The notes: generated by a model from the letters alone, not told the origin. A stretch of 64,000 nt of DNA from Blastobasis lacticolella (GCA_905147135.1 LR990060.1:8510001-8574000), one strand, 5' to 3'. Counted from the stretch's first letter, positions 40,640-52,004 are shown. Translations and numbers: made by a program.

Positions 40640-41090
40640 ACTATGCCATAATGTGGCGAAGCATAGCTAAATAGAACAAACACTACGTAGGTAAAAGGCA
40701 CATACTACCATTTTAGTGCCTTTCAATGTGGAGACATTGGGCATTTGGGGTTCAGATGCGAAAAGTTTGGTACAGGATTTAGGAAGACAAATTAAGGACA
40801 GCAGCGGTGATCCCCGCGCTGGCTGGTTCTTATCGCAGAGGATAGCCATCGCCACAAAGCACGGGAATACTTAAATGAAATGAAAAACATGAATCGAAAT
40901 TAAATTAAAATATTTATTTGTATTGCATAAAAAAAACTATTTAAATAAACTTGACTGTCGTCGACCATTAAAAAAAAAACTAGCTATCCAAAACAAAATG
41001 GTCCATGGCTCAGCTATGGCTGCCAGTGAGACCAACAGCCGTTGCTGTGATGCCGCTGGTATAATGGGTACCTTTGCTTTAGAAACAATC
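40640..41090 (+). pseudogene. Non-LTR reverse transcriptase C-terminal fragment, split
   Basis: The forward frame reads VPFNVETLGIWGSDAKSLVQ, DLGRQIKDSSGDPRAGWFLS, then QRIAIATKHGNT. After a gap of ~165 bp (A-rich, 40873-41035) a DAAGIMGTFALE-like end follows. The VETLG.WG.DA...LG..I....G.PRA..FL.QRIA order, ending GNAASI.GT, is a known C-terminal module of certain non-LTR elements in Lepidoptera. The exact clade is not assigned. Confidence 0.5.
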
Positions 41091-41694
41091 AGTTGTTTGA
41101 TTTATTGTAATAATTAGTACTTATTTATTTCCATGTTAATGATTAGGCTTCTTTACTATTTGTATCATTTCCATATAAATATCCTACATAGGATCTGTTT
41201 ACGAGATCGATGTGAGACACGGAAAAACTGGTCCACACGATTCAATTCGGCTCACAAACCAACAAAAATATAAACTAGCGTAGTTTACAAGGGTGCAAAG
41301 TGTGACCAATTCCACAAACGGACTCTTAAAACTAAAGAAACCATTAGTCCAACATGGCGGCGGCATCGCGAATGCACGAAAGAGTTCACACCCGCAGAGA
41401 TCGCAAATAACGAACGTTAAGTAAGATAGAATAAATTCTATTCTCTGCTTGTACCTAGGGCTCTCCAGGGGCCGTGGTGTTCTCGGGAATAATTCAGACA
41501 TCGTGGTCGCACAACAGTGACCGTGGGTTTTGAGCACTGAGAGGGTCAGATGAGGTGTTCGATGTTGGGGTGCGTTGCATTGCATCATGTGTGTTTTAGT
41601 AATAATTTATCCTAAGCTAAACTAGTATCGGCAAAATGGGTTGAAAACAATTTAGTCTTACTTAGACCGAACTGCTTTGAAATATTATGTTAGA
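41091..41694. other. No recognised feature
   Basis: A 129-codon frame on the minus strand (41199-41588) shows no domain and unremarkable composition. I do not call it a gene. Confidence 0.35.
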
Positions 41695-42000
41695 CTAGCT
41701 TTTAACGCGACTTTGTTCGCGAAATTTTTCGCGAATTTACGGACAGTATTGTAATTTATAAAAGCTAGTACTACGGAGAGGTCCAGCTGTGGTTCTTCAT
41801 AAGATGTTCCAGTTTCTAGAATGAACTATACCTTATATGTTGCCCAGGCCGTTGTAGTTATAGAATAAAAAAGTTTCATTCAAATTTCGTCCAGTAGTTC
41901 CGTAAAAACAAACAGACAGACACAAATTTTCTTCCTCGCCCTAAATTTTTTTTTTGTAAATATATATCCAATGTAACAGAGATACTTTTTTATTGTTTTA
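41695..42000 (+). repeat. RTE-like 3' UTR
   Basis: Begins TAGCTTTTAACGCGACTTTG and TTCGCGAAAT, then AAAAGTTTCATTCAAATTTC, GTCCAGTAGTTCCGTAAAAA, CAGACAGACACAAATTTTC and TTTTTTTTTGTAAATATATA. Confidence 0.55.
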
Positions 42001-43209
42001 TATGTACAGATTTGGGTTAGATTGCCGCAAATCACACATAGCTACCGTCGCGTATAAGTACATACTAAGAAAAGCCGACTGCAAAGAAGCTGACCCCTCA
42101 GTGCTACTACTAATATCAGGAGGATATTGCAGGCGGGATTTTTGATAGATATAGATAGTTAGTTATGATTGTTAATGGCCGACAAACTTTCAAACAAAAG
42201 TAGTATTTATAGCAAAGGTAAGATGGTTCAAATTCCAAATTTACCTACTGTACGTTTCGTGTTAACGCACGCAAAGTACAGTAAGTGAAGACTACAGAAA
42301 CCCTCACGACTATACGGTCAGACTCATCTGGCCCATTCTCCCATCGTAGTCCTTCACAAATAGAATACTCTAGTAGTTCCCTCCTTTTAAGTCGGGAATT
42401 CGGTATAGCCGAGGCCTAGAGGGAAGAGCGTTCCTCATTTGACATTTGAACTCCACTATGCAAATTCACCGCATGAGGTGTTCCGTACGTATTTATGTGT
42501 AAGTGTAGGTAGTTATATGCTTGTGATATTACTTTAGTAAGTTATTTAGTAGCTAAAACATGTGTGCATTTATAGTTGCCGACTGAGTAGAACTATACTT
42601 TTGAACTGGCTGGTATTAAACAGTCAGCAGAGGATACCCCTAGTTTTATATTTTATTTTTATTGTAGGATATCCAACAGCACAATTTACATTTCTAGTAT
42701 AACAACAGTTCATCTATATCTTATATAAGCCAATAATCGGATATCACAACGAGTTTAAACAAATGTAAAACAACAATTAACAAAGCAGACGTATGCCATC
42801 TTAAAGTAAAAGCAAAAATTACAAAAACAAAAAAGAAAATGGTGCTAAAGTACGGGTTTGATAGTTGATATAGGTATTAAGTATACTGCATATTATACAT
42901 AATAATAATACTCAAATAATTGGATAATTAAATAGATTCAAAATACATAAAAACATAGGTACATACTTACATGTATGAGAGTAGGCAGTTTCAGGCACGC
43001 ACCTTCCGAGTGTGAACCCTTTCAACAACCCTTTCACAGTGTGTTAGAGGTTCGAATCCATGGCTATGGCTTTCCTTATTTTTAACCCGTAAGCAAAATA
43101 AACTTTTGTATGCTATTCGAACAACTGCGATTTTGAGGTGTTATTCTAGTAAAAACTAGTTTAGCAGAGACGTTTCTGCAGGATTTTCAATATTTTAATA
43201 TTTCACGTT
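42001..43209. other. No recognised gene
   Basis: AT-rich with scattered short frames. A GAGGTTCGAATCCATGG box B-like string at 43047 lacks a matching tRNA fold. Confidence 0.35.
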
Positions 43210-43330
43210 CAAATTCAAATCATTTTTATTCAATGTAAATATTATTTATTTATTTATTAAAACTTTATGCACGAAAGGTACATTGGCGGATTAAAAGCTA
43301 AAGTAGCCTTATCTACCAGTTAAGCGAATA
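43210..43330 (-). repeat. Retroelement 3' end, minus strand
   Basis: TTTATTTATTTATTAAAACT, TTATGCACGAAAGGTACATT and GGCGGATTAAAAGC. A related copy is at 48660-48770 (ATTTATTTATTTAAAACTTC, ATGCACATTACAGTACAAAG, GCGGACTTAAAGAC). Confidence 0.45.
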
Positions 43331-43849
43331 GTCAGTCAAATATTCTCAGAATACACTTATTGAAAGTCACACAATAAACAATATCATAAATTAACAATAT
43401 TATTAAAATAATATCACAATTTTTTTTGTAAGTAACTAGATTTATTTATTTATATCAACTAACATCATAATTAATATGTACAATAAAAAGAAAAATAAAT
43501 TACATAACTTAAAATATGTAAAAAATTTGGGCCGTGTGGAAGTGTACCCAAGATGCTGGAGGCATTACCTCTCTGAGTAGCAATGCTTATTCTTTGTGCG
43601 AGGTAGCTGCCACAAAATTTAAATTTTCATGTAAATTATTTTTTACCAATAAACAAGGCTCAGGAAGGAAAGAATCAGAAATATCTAAAACAAACTTGGC
43701 CAAAAGTTGAAAGAACCATCTAAAATACGACGCCTGAAGAGGCTGCACTTACGGGATAACATACGACCTGTCTAATGTAGCTAATGAAGGCAACCCGTCA
43801 TTGGATGGTATAGCCTAACATGTCATGCCATCGTTGATAACTGCTTATA
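43331..43849. other. No recognised feature
   Basis: AT-rich then mixed. No coding or repeat signature supported. Confidence 0.3.
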
Positions 43850-44110
43850 GTCTGAGGACAGATCGCTTGTTTGCAAAACAAACAGGCATGCGGGCCACCT
43901 GATGGAAAGTGATCATCGCCGCCTATGTACATCAGCAACACCAGGGGAACTACCAATGCGTTGCCCGCCTCTAAGGAGACCTCTAATATACCTCTTAAAG
44001 GATCCCATGTCATAGTCCAAAGGAAACACTGTGGCTGGGAGCTCATTCCACATCCGAATCGTACGAGCGAGAAACGATCTTATTTTAAATAAAACCGATA
44101 AAAATATCAT
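43850..44110 (-). pseudogene. CR1-like RT C-terminus and 3' UTR, minus strand
   Basis: The minus frame from 44110 reads ...IRSFLARTIRMWNELPATVF, PLDYDMGSFKRYIRGLLRGG, then QRIGSSPGVADVHRRR and a stop at 43913. It is the best preserved example here of this CR1-like C-terminus. The 3' end (GACTCATCAGG antisense block ACAGGCATGCGGGCCACCTG) follows at 43888-43907. 5'-truncated. Confidence 0.7.
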
Positions 44111-44397
44111 AATATTGTCTTAGATTAGATATTATGATTAAAGTGCAAGCGACAGACTTCAAATAGTTATTTCCGATTGGCAGTTTGCGCAGCAATCTTA
44201 TTTCGATTGCTCTGTGATTGGATAGGGAATTCCTAGAACAGCGCCAAAGCAAACTCCACTATCTTGACACGAAATTATTCCATAATTCACAGGAGCATAA
44301 GATATCTTAGGAGATGATGACACAGGTAGATGGATAAACACTTTATTGCTTATACATACAGTAGATACTGTTAAAATTAGATAGGTAAAGTTGTAAG

Positions 44398-44580
44398 TTT
44401 GAAGGATAAGGTAGCCAGCGAAATTACAGGTACGAGGCATTTCATCTTAGTCCACACAGTGACAAAGCGCCCTGCGGTTCTGCATTTGTGTTGCCTGCAA
44501 CCTGTATAATTTGTAGATTTTATGGGCGACAGTTACCACTTACTATCAGGTGGGCTCTCTGCTAGTTTGTCACTGAGTAG
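44398..44580 (+). repeat. Repeat family B copy, plus strand
   Basis: TTTGAAGGATAAGGTAGCCA, GCGAAATTACAGGTACGAGG, CCCTGCGGTTCTGCATTTGT, ATGGGCGACAGTTACCACTT and ATCAGGTGGGCTCTCTGC. Confidence 0.6.
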
Positions 44581-44584
44581 CATA

Positions 44585-44795
44585 AAAAATATTTAAAATT
44601 AAAAGCAAAGCTTGCGTTATTTGCGCCAGAAAACTGATAAACTACGTGAACATATACGTATTTGTTATACATATAACACCCAGACCCGTAACACAAATTA
44701 AAATTCATCATTTCAATTTCTGCCCGGCCGGGAATCGAACCCGAGACCTCTGCGTGGCAGACCGGCATGTTAACCAACTGAACCATTAGGTCATT
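44585..44795 (-). repeat. tRNA-Gly-derived SINE (family S2), best-preserved head
   Basis: Antisense head at 44723-44794: GGCCGGGAATCGAACCCGAG (box B), CTCTGCGTGGCAGACCGGCA (Gly anticodon arm), GTTAACCAACTGAACCATTA (box A). The tail holds CAATTTCTGC, CACCCAGACCCGTAACACAA and GCGCCAGAAAACTGATAAAC. It may retain pol III promoter function. It lacks the acceptor stem of a real tRNA. Confidence 0.72.
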
Positions 44796-45384
44796 TGTTC
44801 GTTTGAATGCTCTAATCTTTGGAGAACGGTCTATTATGAATTTAGTAAGACATATTTAAGTCGAAAGGGTTTCTCAATTCGAGTCTACCGGATACCTTAT
44901 AATAATATCACAAGATATATTCCAACATAACCGTCCCGATATCGAGATTATTACATGTATTAAACTGATATAACGGTAGCATTATGCACTATACGTCATA
45001 GCGCCCGTATTGTTAAAATGTAAACTGATACATACGCTACGTCTAAGAGTCTACGAGAGTATAAGCTACGTGTTTTCGATAGTATGTGCAGAGCACTCTG
45101 TTATACCCACAGAACATATGAAACTAGGCGTGTTCTGAAGTTATACCCACGGTAAAGAGGCATACATGTACAAAAAGAGTTTAGTATGGTATATAACCTG
45201 GACGTATTGTAAGCTAGATTAAATAGGCTGAATTTTACTATTATACTAGATTTATGTTATTAAGACTAATAATTTTGCATTTATCAAGGTAAAGCGATAT
45301 AGACCTTATCGATACGGTCCAATTTCTGACTTGGTTCTGAGTGATTTTTAAGACGTTTAACGTCAAAATTATTTCGTACCTGTT
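44796..45384. other. No recognised feature
   Basis: AT-rich. Two TTATACCCACAGAAC/TTATACCCACGGTAA blocks about 47 bp apart are the only internal similarity noted. Confidence 0.3.
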
Positions 45385-45570
45385 AAAATGGCCGGCCCAA
45401 GAAGCGATGGCTTGAAGTAGTCGAGAATGATATGCGTGCCAATAAGCTCACCATTAAGGACGCCGAAGACCGAGCGAGGTGGGCCAAGAACAGCAGAAAA
45501 GCGGACCCTGGGCCCTAGCGTGCCGCGTGGGGGCACAACCGGGACATAACGCCAAGACAATGATGATGTT
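45385..45570 (+). pseudogene. RTE-like RT C-terminal fragment
   Basis: The forward frame reads GRPKKRWLEVVENDMRANKL, TIKDAEDRARWAKNSRKADP, then GP and a stop, with the CACAACCGGGACATAACGCC, AAGACAATGATGATG tail. Same C-terminus as at 37565-37795. Confidence 0.6.
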
Positions 45571-45849
45571 AAAATTCGAATGAAGACTTGCTCACTGCTT
45601 ATCCAGGTTTTTTTACCAAACTACAGCAACGGCACAGACTTGACCAAGGACTTACTACCCATACTTGACAGAGGAAAAATCAGGCTACCCCTATCCCCGA
45701 CACTCATAGCTACGTTCGTGACACCCTTAAGTCCTTCAGTTATCTACGCGGTGGCCTTTGGAAGTTATTAATCCCACGGGCAGACACCATGTAACAGTGA
45801 AAATGTGCAATTTTCCGAATATGGAATTACATGAATGTGGAATTGTAAA
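45571..45849. other. No recognised feature
   Basis: A short open frame at 45580-45771 has no family signature. Confidence 0.3.
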
Positions 45850-45960
45850 GAAGCGGCACTAGTGTAGTGGCATCATGTTGCGAGGTTAAGAAATGCTCGC
45901 AATGTCCAGGAACTGGATGGGTGACCGTTTCGTACCTTGAAGCTAGTCGATTTTCAGTCG
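45850..45960 (+). repeat. Possible 5S-rRNA-derived repeat
   Basis: GAGGTTAAGAAATGCTCGCA and, 15 bases on, GGAACTGGATGGGTGACCGT resemble the internal control region (AGTTAAGC...GTC) and the TACTTGGATGGGTGACCGC segment of eukaryotic 5S rRNA, in the right order but with shortened spacing. The 5S ends are absent. Probably a SINE3-type element or pseudogene, not a working 5S gene. Confidence 0.4.
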
Positions 45961-46029
45961 AGCGAGGTTTACCAAACTCTTCCGATGAGGACCCAAAGAC
46001 TAGTTGAACAGGTTATGACCCCGTGACGG

Positions 46030-46215
46030 TATATATTTGGTATTGTACCTGGAGAGGTTTTCCCTGGAGAGTACAACATGGAGCTCTTCAAGAAAGGGGT
46101 AAAAAGGGTTTACGGGGTCGGCAACACGTCAGTGATGCCTCTAATATTGTAAACGTCCATAGGCTGTGGTGACTGTTTACCATCAGTCAGGCCGTAATCT
46201 TGTTTGTATAAAAAA
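46030..46215 (+). repeat. CR1-like RT C-terminus and 3' end, plus strand
   Basis: GGAGAGGTTTTCCCTGGAGA, GTACAACATGGAGCTCTTCA, AGAAAGGGGTAAAAAGGG encode GEVFPGEYNMELFKKGVK. It continues to GTAAACGTCCATAGGCTGTG and a TTTACCATCAGTCAGGCC end. Same subfamily as 11775-12270. Confidence 0.65.
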
Positions 46216-46629
46216 TAAATTGTACTAGTATGGAAATTGTACGAATATCTCCGAAGGCAAAACAAGGGAACAAATAAGATTCATAAAAGGTGACCATACG
46301 AAGGTCGTTATAACTTAACCCTCACAGTACTGTGTGCTCCGAAACTGGGCCGTGCAAAATAAAGATTCAAAACACGGTCGAATGCAGTTTTACATTAGCA
46401 CCAACACCATGCTGCGTTACGTAATAGCTGTTCTGACACACGGACGCCTGGGTAACCCACTGCTATTATATTAACATTCAAAATTTTCCTATTTGAAACT
46501 AATTCGTTGAGTTTTCGGAGGAAAGTAGCGCATTAAGTCCCCTACTCCATTTTGTAAATTTGTTCCCGTGTTCCTTTAGAGCCAGATACCAAACTTTTTT
46601 CATTATGGCGTCGGATTCGATGGCTAATT
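46216..46629. other. No recognised feature
   Basis: No gene or repeat that I can support. Confidence 0.3.
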
Positions 46630-46870
46630 TAGGAGCGTCGGTGGCCGAGTGGTATGTATCCGACTCGTAAGCGAGAGATACCGGGTTTGAATCCCACTGC
46701 GTCCATGTATCAATGAGTCTTTTCTGAGTTATGTACATTAGTTGAATGCTAACCGATGCTCTTACGGTGAGGGAAAACAGTGAGATAAATCCTGCACGTT
46801 TAGGCGACTGAATGTGTAACCATGATCAAATCTGGGCAGATTCCCCTGGTAGCAGGGTCACGGAGGTCAA
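46630..46870 (+). repeat. SINE family S1 with recognisable tRNA-like head
   Basis: GGAGCGTCGGTGGCCGAGTG (box A region), CCGACTCGTAAGCGAGAG, ACCGGGTTTGAATCCCACTG (box B), then CTAACCGATGCTCTTACGGT and CCCTGGTAGCAGGGTCACGG. Its end abuts an inverted copy of the same body. Confidence 0.7.
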
Positions 46871-47008
46871 ATAATTATAGTGGAGCGTCTGCCATCTGAC
46901 CTCCGTAACACTGCTACCAAGGGAACCTAACCAGGTTTGAACATGGTTACACATTCAGTCCCCTGAATGTGCACTATTCATTACTATGTTTTCCCTCACC
47001 GTAAGTGA
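46871..47008 (-). repeat. SINE family S1 body, inverted relative to its neighbour
   Basis: TCTGCCATCTGACCTCCGTA, ACACTGCTACCAAGGGAACC, AACATGGTTACACATTCAGT and TTCCCTCACCGTAAG. The pair forms a potential hairpin with arms of roughly 120 bp. Confidence 0.65.
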
Positions 47009-47669
47009 TTAAAAAGTAAATAATAGATTCAAAGATTGTCGCTACTTTAGATACTAACACAATTTTTTACCCACTAAATTCTTTCACCACTACCGTTTTC
47101 ACTCACAAAGACCCGCTTTCCCCATTTCTGTATCGAAGGATGGGTCATTGTGTCCCAACGACACTCCCAGCCGTGCAGCTGCAGCCAAAGGGTTATTTCT
47201 CAAACGCGTCGCGTCTAATGCTGCCCATTTGTGTCGGTGATCTCTCTGTCATTTGCTAATGTTGCACCATCGTTTACGGGTTAACCATTGGGGGTGGTTC
47301 TATTTAGTGCCCTACCTCCTGTGTGTATTTCTTACGGGTGTGATAAAGTAGGTAGGCCTCACAGGGGATCAAAGAAAAATGACGGGTTCGAGTTCAGTCT
47401 TTTGTTTGTTCGACCGTACGTTTTCTCTATATTCTACTAATAAAAATTTGGATGGATGTTCCTGCACGCAAAAACTACTGACCGAATTTTGATAAAATAT
47501 AGACATAGACATAGACATAGACATTATTTATTTTGACATCACAATACTCATAATACAAAACTCATGGAGCAAGTTACATGTGTATATCTAAATACCAATA
47601 TAAATAATAATATACTAACGTTTCAATAGAAAAAGACTAAAGTAGAACACGACAATGGTACGTCATTAC
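47009..47669. other. No recognised gene; (AGACAT)n microsatellite
   Basis: About four AGACAT units at 47500-47525, followed by AT-rich sequence. It resembles the tail of a degraded retroelement in antisense. Confidence 0.4.
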
Positions 47670-48030
47670 CATCATCATCTCCACTTCGTGGTGTATTGTA
47701 CAACTCGTAAGTTATTGGCTCTCGCTTCCGACTCGGCGATGTCAATTCATCGCTTCTTAGATCTCCCGTGGGACCTCTTTCCTGATGCAGGCAGGTTTAG
47801 GCGTTTATATCCCACGTACCCTTTTGGGTTTGCGCAATACGAGACCAAACCAGTGCAGGCGAGCCTCTTTGATCTTATCCGCGACATCTCTCATGCCAAA
47901 ACTGCCACGGACGTACACGTTATGCACTCAATCAAGTCACGTAACCCCTCCACCCATCCACCACATGATTTTCATTTCGTTGGCGTTGAGTATGCGGACA
48001 TGATTAGTCAGCACGCAGCACAAAAATCTA
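47670..48030 (-). pseudogene. RTE-like reverse transcriptase fragment, minus strand
   Basis: Antisense blocks TTATTGGCTCTCGCTTCCGA, CATCGCTTCTTAGATCTCCC, ACCTCTTTCCTGATGCAGGC and ACGAGACCAAACCAGTGCAG encode a KGYVGYKRLNLPASGKRSHG, then RSKKRWIDIAESEARANN order on the minus strand. The upstream part reaches a WTGL...RIRSKRLAW region with breaks. Confidence 0.6.
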
Positions 48031-48084
48031 AATTAATACCGACTATTTAACTGTTTATTGTACACAATGATGATATACATAGAT

Positions 48085-48235
48085 ATATCATCAGATCTCC
48101 ACATAGGCCGGTCCTGTGTCTTCCGCATCTAGCTGGTACCTGCAATCTTAACCAGGTCGTCGGTCCACGCTGCTTCTTCCGATACGAGGTCGCCACTCGA
48201 GAACTTTACTGTCCCATCGGCCATCTGTCAAGGTT
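48085..48235 (-). pseudogene. RTE-like RT C-terminal fragment (EWRPR type), minus strand
   Basis: ATCATCAGATCTCCACATAG, GGCCGGTCCTGTGTCTTCCG, CATCTAGCTGGTACCTGC and GAGGTCGCCACTCGAGAACT, antisense to the segment at 59102-59250. Confidence 0.6.
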
Positions 48236-48239
48236 GGCT

Positions 48240-48452
48240 TCATCATCACATCCCGTAACAGTCCACTGCAGGACTTAGGGCCTCTCCCACGAAAGGGGAG
48301 GTTATTGCCATAATTTAATTAACAAAATTAACATTTTCCAGACTACGGAGACTCTTTATCTTTTGCCTCGAAAACATTACTCGCCTTGTACGACACCCAT
48401 GAGTGTAAGGGGTTGGTGCTATTCTACTCTGCCGGACACCACTCGGCCAACA
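48240..48452. repeat. Interspersed repeat family A, internally shortened copy
   Basis: TTCATCATCACATCCCGTAA, CAGTCCACTGCAGGACTTAG and GCCTCTCCCACGAAAGGGGA, then a jump to TTTTCCAGACTACGGAGACT and TTGGTGCTATTCTACTCTGC. About 75 bp of the middle is missing compared with 4829-5117. Confidence 0.6.
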
Positions 48453-49937
48453 AGGCCGGACAAGGTTGGCTTGGCATAGATATATAACAGTAAAAAAAAC
48501 ATGCGCTGCTTATTTCTATAAAGAAATTTCATCCAACAGGCCTATCTGTTACGTCTACTTTAGATTTCTGTAATAAGTTAATTTATTTAGAATTCTGTGA
48601 ATAATTATTCTTAATCGTGCTCTATTCTTTTTTTCTTTTTCTATTGAAACGTACTTTTGGTATTTGATATAACATATTTATTTATTTATTTAAAACTTCA
48701 TGCACATTACAGTACAAAGGCGGACTTAAAGACATAACAAGAGAATAACATCTGTCCCGAAACTTAACATAGTTCCCGCGGAACGGATCCGAATGTAATA
48801 ACCGAATTTTACACAGCCGAAGCCGCGAGCGAAAACTACTCTAGGACAATATTATATTTACTGAACATCATAATTGAGCGTTCATGTAGAAATGACATTT
48901 AACAACAGAAGCTGAAAACTTCAGTCCAACGGACACAGCCCAACAGATGAGGTAATTAATGGGATGTAATACCGAACGTTGCAATATTCCACTCCTACCG
49001 TCAAATCAATGTGATATTTCATTTTTGGCGAATGAACGGATACCACGGCCCGGTGTAATGTAATAATTTATTAAATGCTCACTGAAAAGACTTGGGAACG
49101 CAGTATTTCATTCTTTTTATTCGAATGGTAAGGTATGTGAAACGGCTTTTTGATTGGAGCAAATTTCTGCAGTACGGTGTTGATTGAGAATGTGCGGGTA
49201 GTTATAAATGCAGTACCAAAAGCAATTGTAAACAGACATTATATTCTCGTGCGGATATACACAAAACATCTATTACATTGTTCCTTTGTTAAGAGGATCA
49301 TGAGAGAAATGTTCGAACAAATTATGTAATCAAATGAAGTGAAATCAATGAAGAAAAAGTGTATTGGAAATATCCCTTTTTATTCTCGATATTCTAACAT
49401 TATTGTTACAAATTCAACTAAACTGTGAAAGTTGATATAGTACGTACAATTCTACGAAAAAGCAACTATCCAAAAAGTATAAATGTCACCGTTTCGAACA
49501 CTCCTCATGACATATTTCACGAACTAACACAATTACTAGCACCCCACACCCCAAGTCCCCGACTTGAGAGTTTCGTTCAAGATTTTATGACAGTTGCCGA
49601 TATTAATATACCATCACTACCTATAACATGTAGACGATGGCGGTTCCTCGTCTCGCACAAAACGTCCAAAGCCGTTAAACTCGCATATGCTTCACGTCTA
49701 TAAACCCAATCCGCATTTTGAAAAGATAATAGCGCTCCCAGATATGAAATTGCTATGTACGTTAAGTTTATTGCCTATACCGTCTAAAGGAAGTTGAGAG
49801 AATGCTCTCCGTAAATCTATACATGCGTCATAAGTACAGTCGTTGTCGTAAAATTCTTTGGTTTTTTACGATCCTTATCTTTTGTTCTGTTAGTCGACAG
49901 GGAAATTGCATTTTTACGCCAACGTAAGGCGACAAAA
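48453..49937. other. No recognised gene
   Basis: AT-rich except a retroelement 3' end at 48660-48770. A 92-codon frame at 49425-49703 (MKVDIVRTILRK...) has no motif and no splice or promoter context. I do not call it. Confidence 0.35.
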
Positions 49938-50285
49938 AAGGAGCGTCGCTGGTCTTGTAACGGTATTTGACTCGCAATGCGAGAGGTACCGGGATCGAAT
50001 ACCGCTGCCACCATGTCTTGATGACTCTTTTCCGAGTTAAGTTGAATACTAACCGATGCTCTAACGATGAGGGAAAACATCGTGATGAAACCTGAACATT
50101 CAGGCGACCGCATATGTATCCATGATCCAATCTGGTCAGGTCCCATGGAAGCAAACACATGGAGGTCCGAAGGCAATCGCTTCACTGTAATTATCTGATC
50201 TGCCAAATCCTGGACCATGGTCAAGGCGAACCCTGGGCCTTCGTGGGCGAGAGAACAACCGGGTCATTAACGCCAAGCTGATGAT
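49938..50285 (+). repeat. SINE family S1, full-length but diverged
   Basis: AAGGAGCGTCGCTGGTCTTG, TTTGACTCGCAATGCGAGAG, ACCGGGATCGAATACCGC head, then CCGATGCTCTAACGATGAGG, CATGATCCAATCTGGTCAGG, AATCCTGGACCATGGTCAAG and AACCGGGTCATTAACGCC. Confidence 0.68.
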
Positions 50286-51299
50286 GTAAGACAACGAAAA
50301 AGGATTTACGGATTACGGTTTATGGATTAAGAAATCTGACATTTACTTACTTTTCCACCGCTGCAGATAACAGGGCAATTCATTAGTAAGTCATTAATTT
50401 GGCTACGTAGTTTTGAAACTTTTCATTTGGGAGATAATTATTTGAATTGATGGCACGAATTCCGGGAAAGATTCTAGTAATCTTGCGAAGAGAACTGCTC
50501 TAAATTGAGACGGATTACATAAATTAGAGACTATGGAACTTCGTGAAACCAAATTAAATCTAGGAAACTTAATTATAAAAATGGAACGGAGAACCTCTAA
50601 GGATTTGTGGCTTAGCCGTTTAAAAGTAAACACCAATCCTGGGGATCACTCATTCCTTCTTAGACGGAAGGTTTTCATAGGAAAAGGTTCAACTCTGTGG
50701 ATTTCCGCGCTTTTATTGCTTCATTTTACGCTCGAAAAGCTACGGTAATGACCTTCCCCAAAACTCCAGGAGAATTCTTTTTGTTCCCAAACTTGGACAA
50801 TCCCATCATCGAGTTTACTAAACGACCGTCTACACAAAGACATAATTTAATCTTAGTCATTACGATTCTAAAAATAGACGTCTTTTTAGAATTAAATTGT
50901 AAAAAAGTACATAATATTAAAACTAATAGCATACATTTGGTACGTAAATTAAACAAAATAAGAAACACAATTTCACAAATCAATCAAATAATGATTGCGC
51001 AAAATGACCAATGTTTTTAAAATGTATACAGTTCGCAGTAATGAAAATATTTATAGAATAATTGCATTAGGTATCTACTTAACGTTCGAATGTAATTTGC
51101 TTGATTAATCATTTTGCAACCATAAATATTTATTCATTAAGCCTTTGTGCAGCTGTGGCATATTATTGTATCACAAGTAGGTATAAACATGTACTACAGT
51201 CGAACCAACATAATGCTATACTGTGTATCATGCTATGTTAAACGACGCATTTTCTTAGTGCCTCTTTGTAGCCATAAGTTTATTCAACATAACGTTGTA
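50286..51299. other. No recognised gene
   Basis: AT-rich. Overlapping frames at 50533-51020 (71 and 107 codons, + strand) and on the opposite strand have no family signature. Confidence 0.35.
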
Positions 51300-51480
51300 C
51301 AATGCATCATCATCATCATGATTCAAGCGGTCAATCCCTTCTACAGGCATTTTCTTCTTTTCGATCTTATTCGCAATGTCTACGCCAAGGTTTCCGCGGA
51401 TGCACTAGTTACGCACTCGATCAAGTAACACCACACACAAACCGTAACATTTTCATTTTGTTAGTATGGAGTTCGCGGGC
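51300..51480 (-). pseudogene. RTE-like fragment, minus strand
   Basis: CATCATCATCATGATTCAAG, TTTTCGATCTTATTCGCAAT and TAGTTACGCACTCGATCAAG match 47875-47945 (TTGATCTTATCCGCGAC...ATGCACTCAATCAAGTC). Confidence 0.45.
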
Positions 51481-51644
51481 GTTTTGCGATGAATATCACG
51501 TGAAACAATATGAGAATATCAGAATCTTTAGAAGATGTTCCTTCGAAAATCGATACATAAAATATTAGATACCTTTTTACCTCTAGTACCTCTTTACCAT
51601 GAATAATTTTTTTTGTTAATTTTTGGGTCAATATCTCGGTTGTG

Positions 51645-51745
51645 CTCTTGCGCGCGAGGGCCCGGGGTCTGCCTTGACCATGATCCAGAATTTGGCAGAT
51701 CAGGTGATTGGAGTGTAGACATCTGACCTCCCTGACCCTGTTAAG
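51645..51745 (-). repeat. SINE family S1 tail fragment, minus strand
   Basis: GGTTGTGCTCTTGCGCGCGA, GGGTCTGCCTTGACCATGAT, CCAGAATTTGGCAGATCAGG and CATCTGACCTCCCTGACCCT. Confidence 0.55.
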
Positions 51746-52004
51746 CTCAATATAGGTAAGACCCTTGTTTATTATGATTCAAACTGTACACTTGTCCAGT
51801 CTAATCGCCGTACGCACGCTGAATACTTTGCGAATAAAGTGTACCTAAGTTAGAGATAATTCCATCGAGTCGATTAGGAATAAAGCTGTTGTTAGTAAAT
51901 ATTTTCTTTCATTCATCTTTCTGCCATCATCACAATTCCGCCATCGCACCACCCAACGCGGGCTGGGTACTCATCCCCACTATGTAGACCCTCTGTTGGT
52001 GTCA

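Noticed and set aside
43047..43063. tRNA or SINE head from a box B-like string
   Set aside because: No matching box A or stem structure upstream at the right distance.
44723..44794. Functional tRNA-Gly gene
   Set aside because: Boxes A and B and the anticodon arm are recognisable, but the acceptor stem does not close and the sequence continues into the SINE tail shared by other copies.
49425..49703. 92-codon ORF as a small host gene
   Set aside because: No motif, no repeat origin and no splice or promoter context. Its length is within chance for this window.
50533..51020. Pair of overlapping ORFs as a gene
   Set aside because: Low-complexity AT-rich translation without a family signature, and equally open on the other strand.
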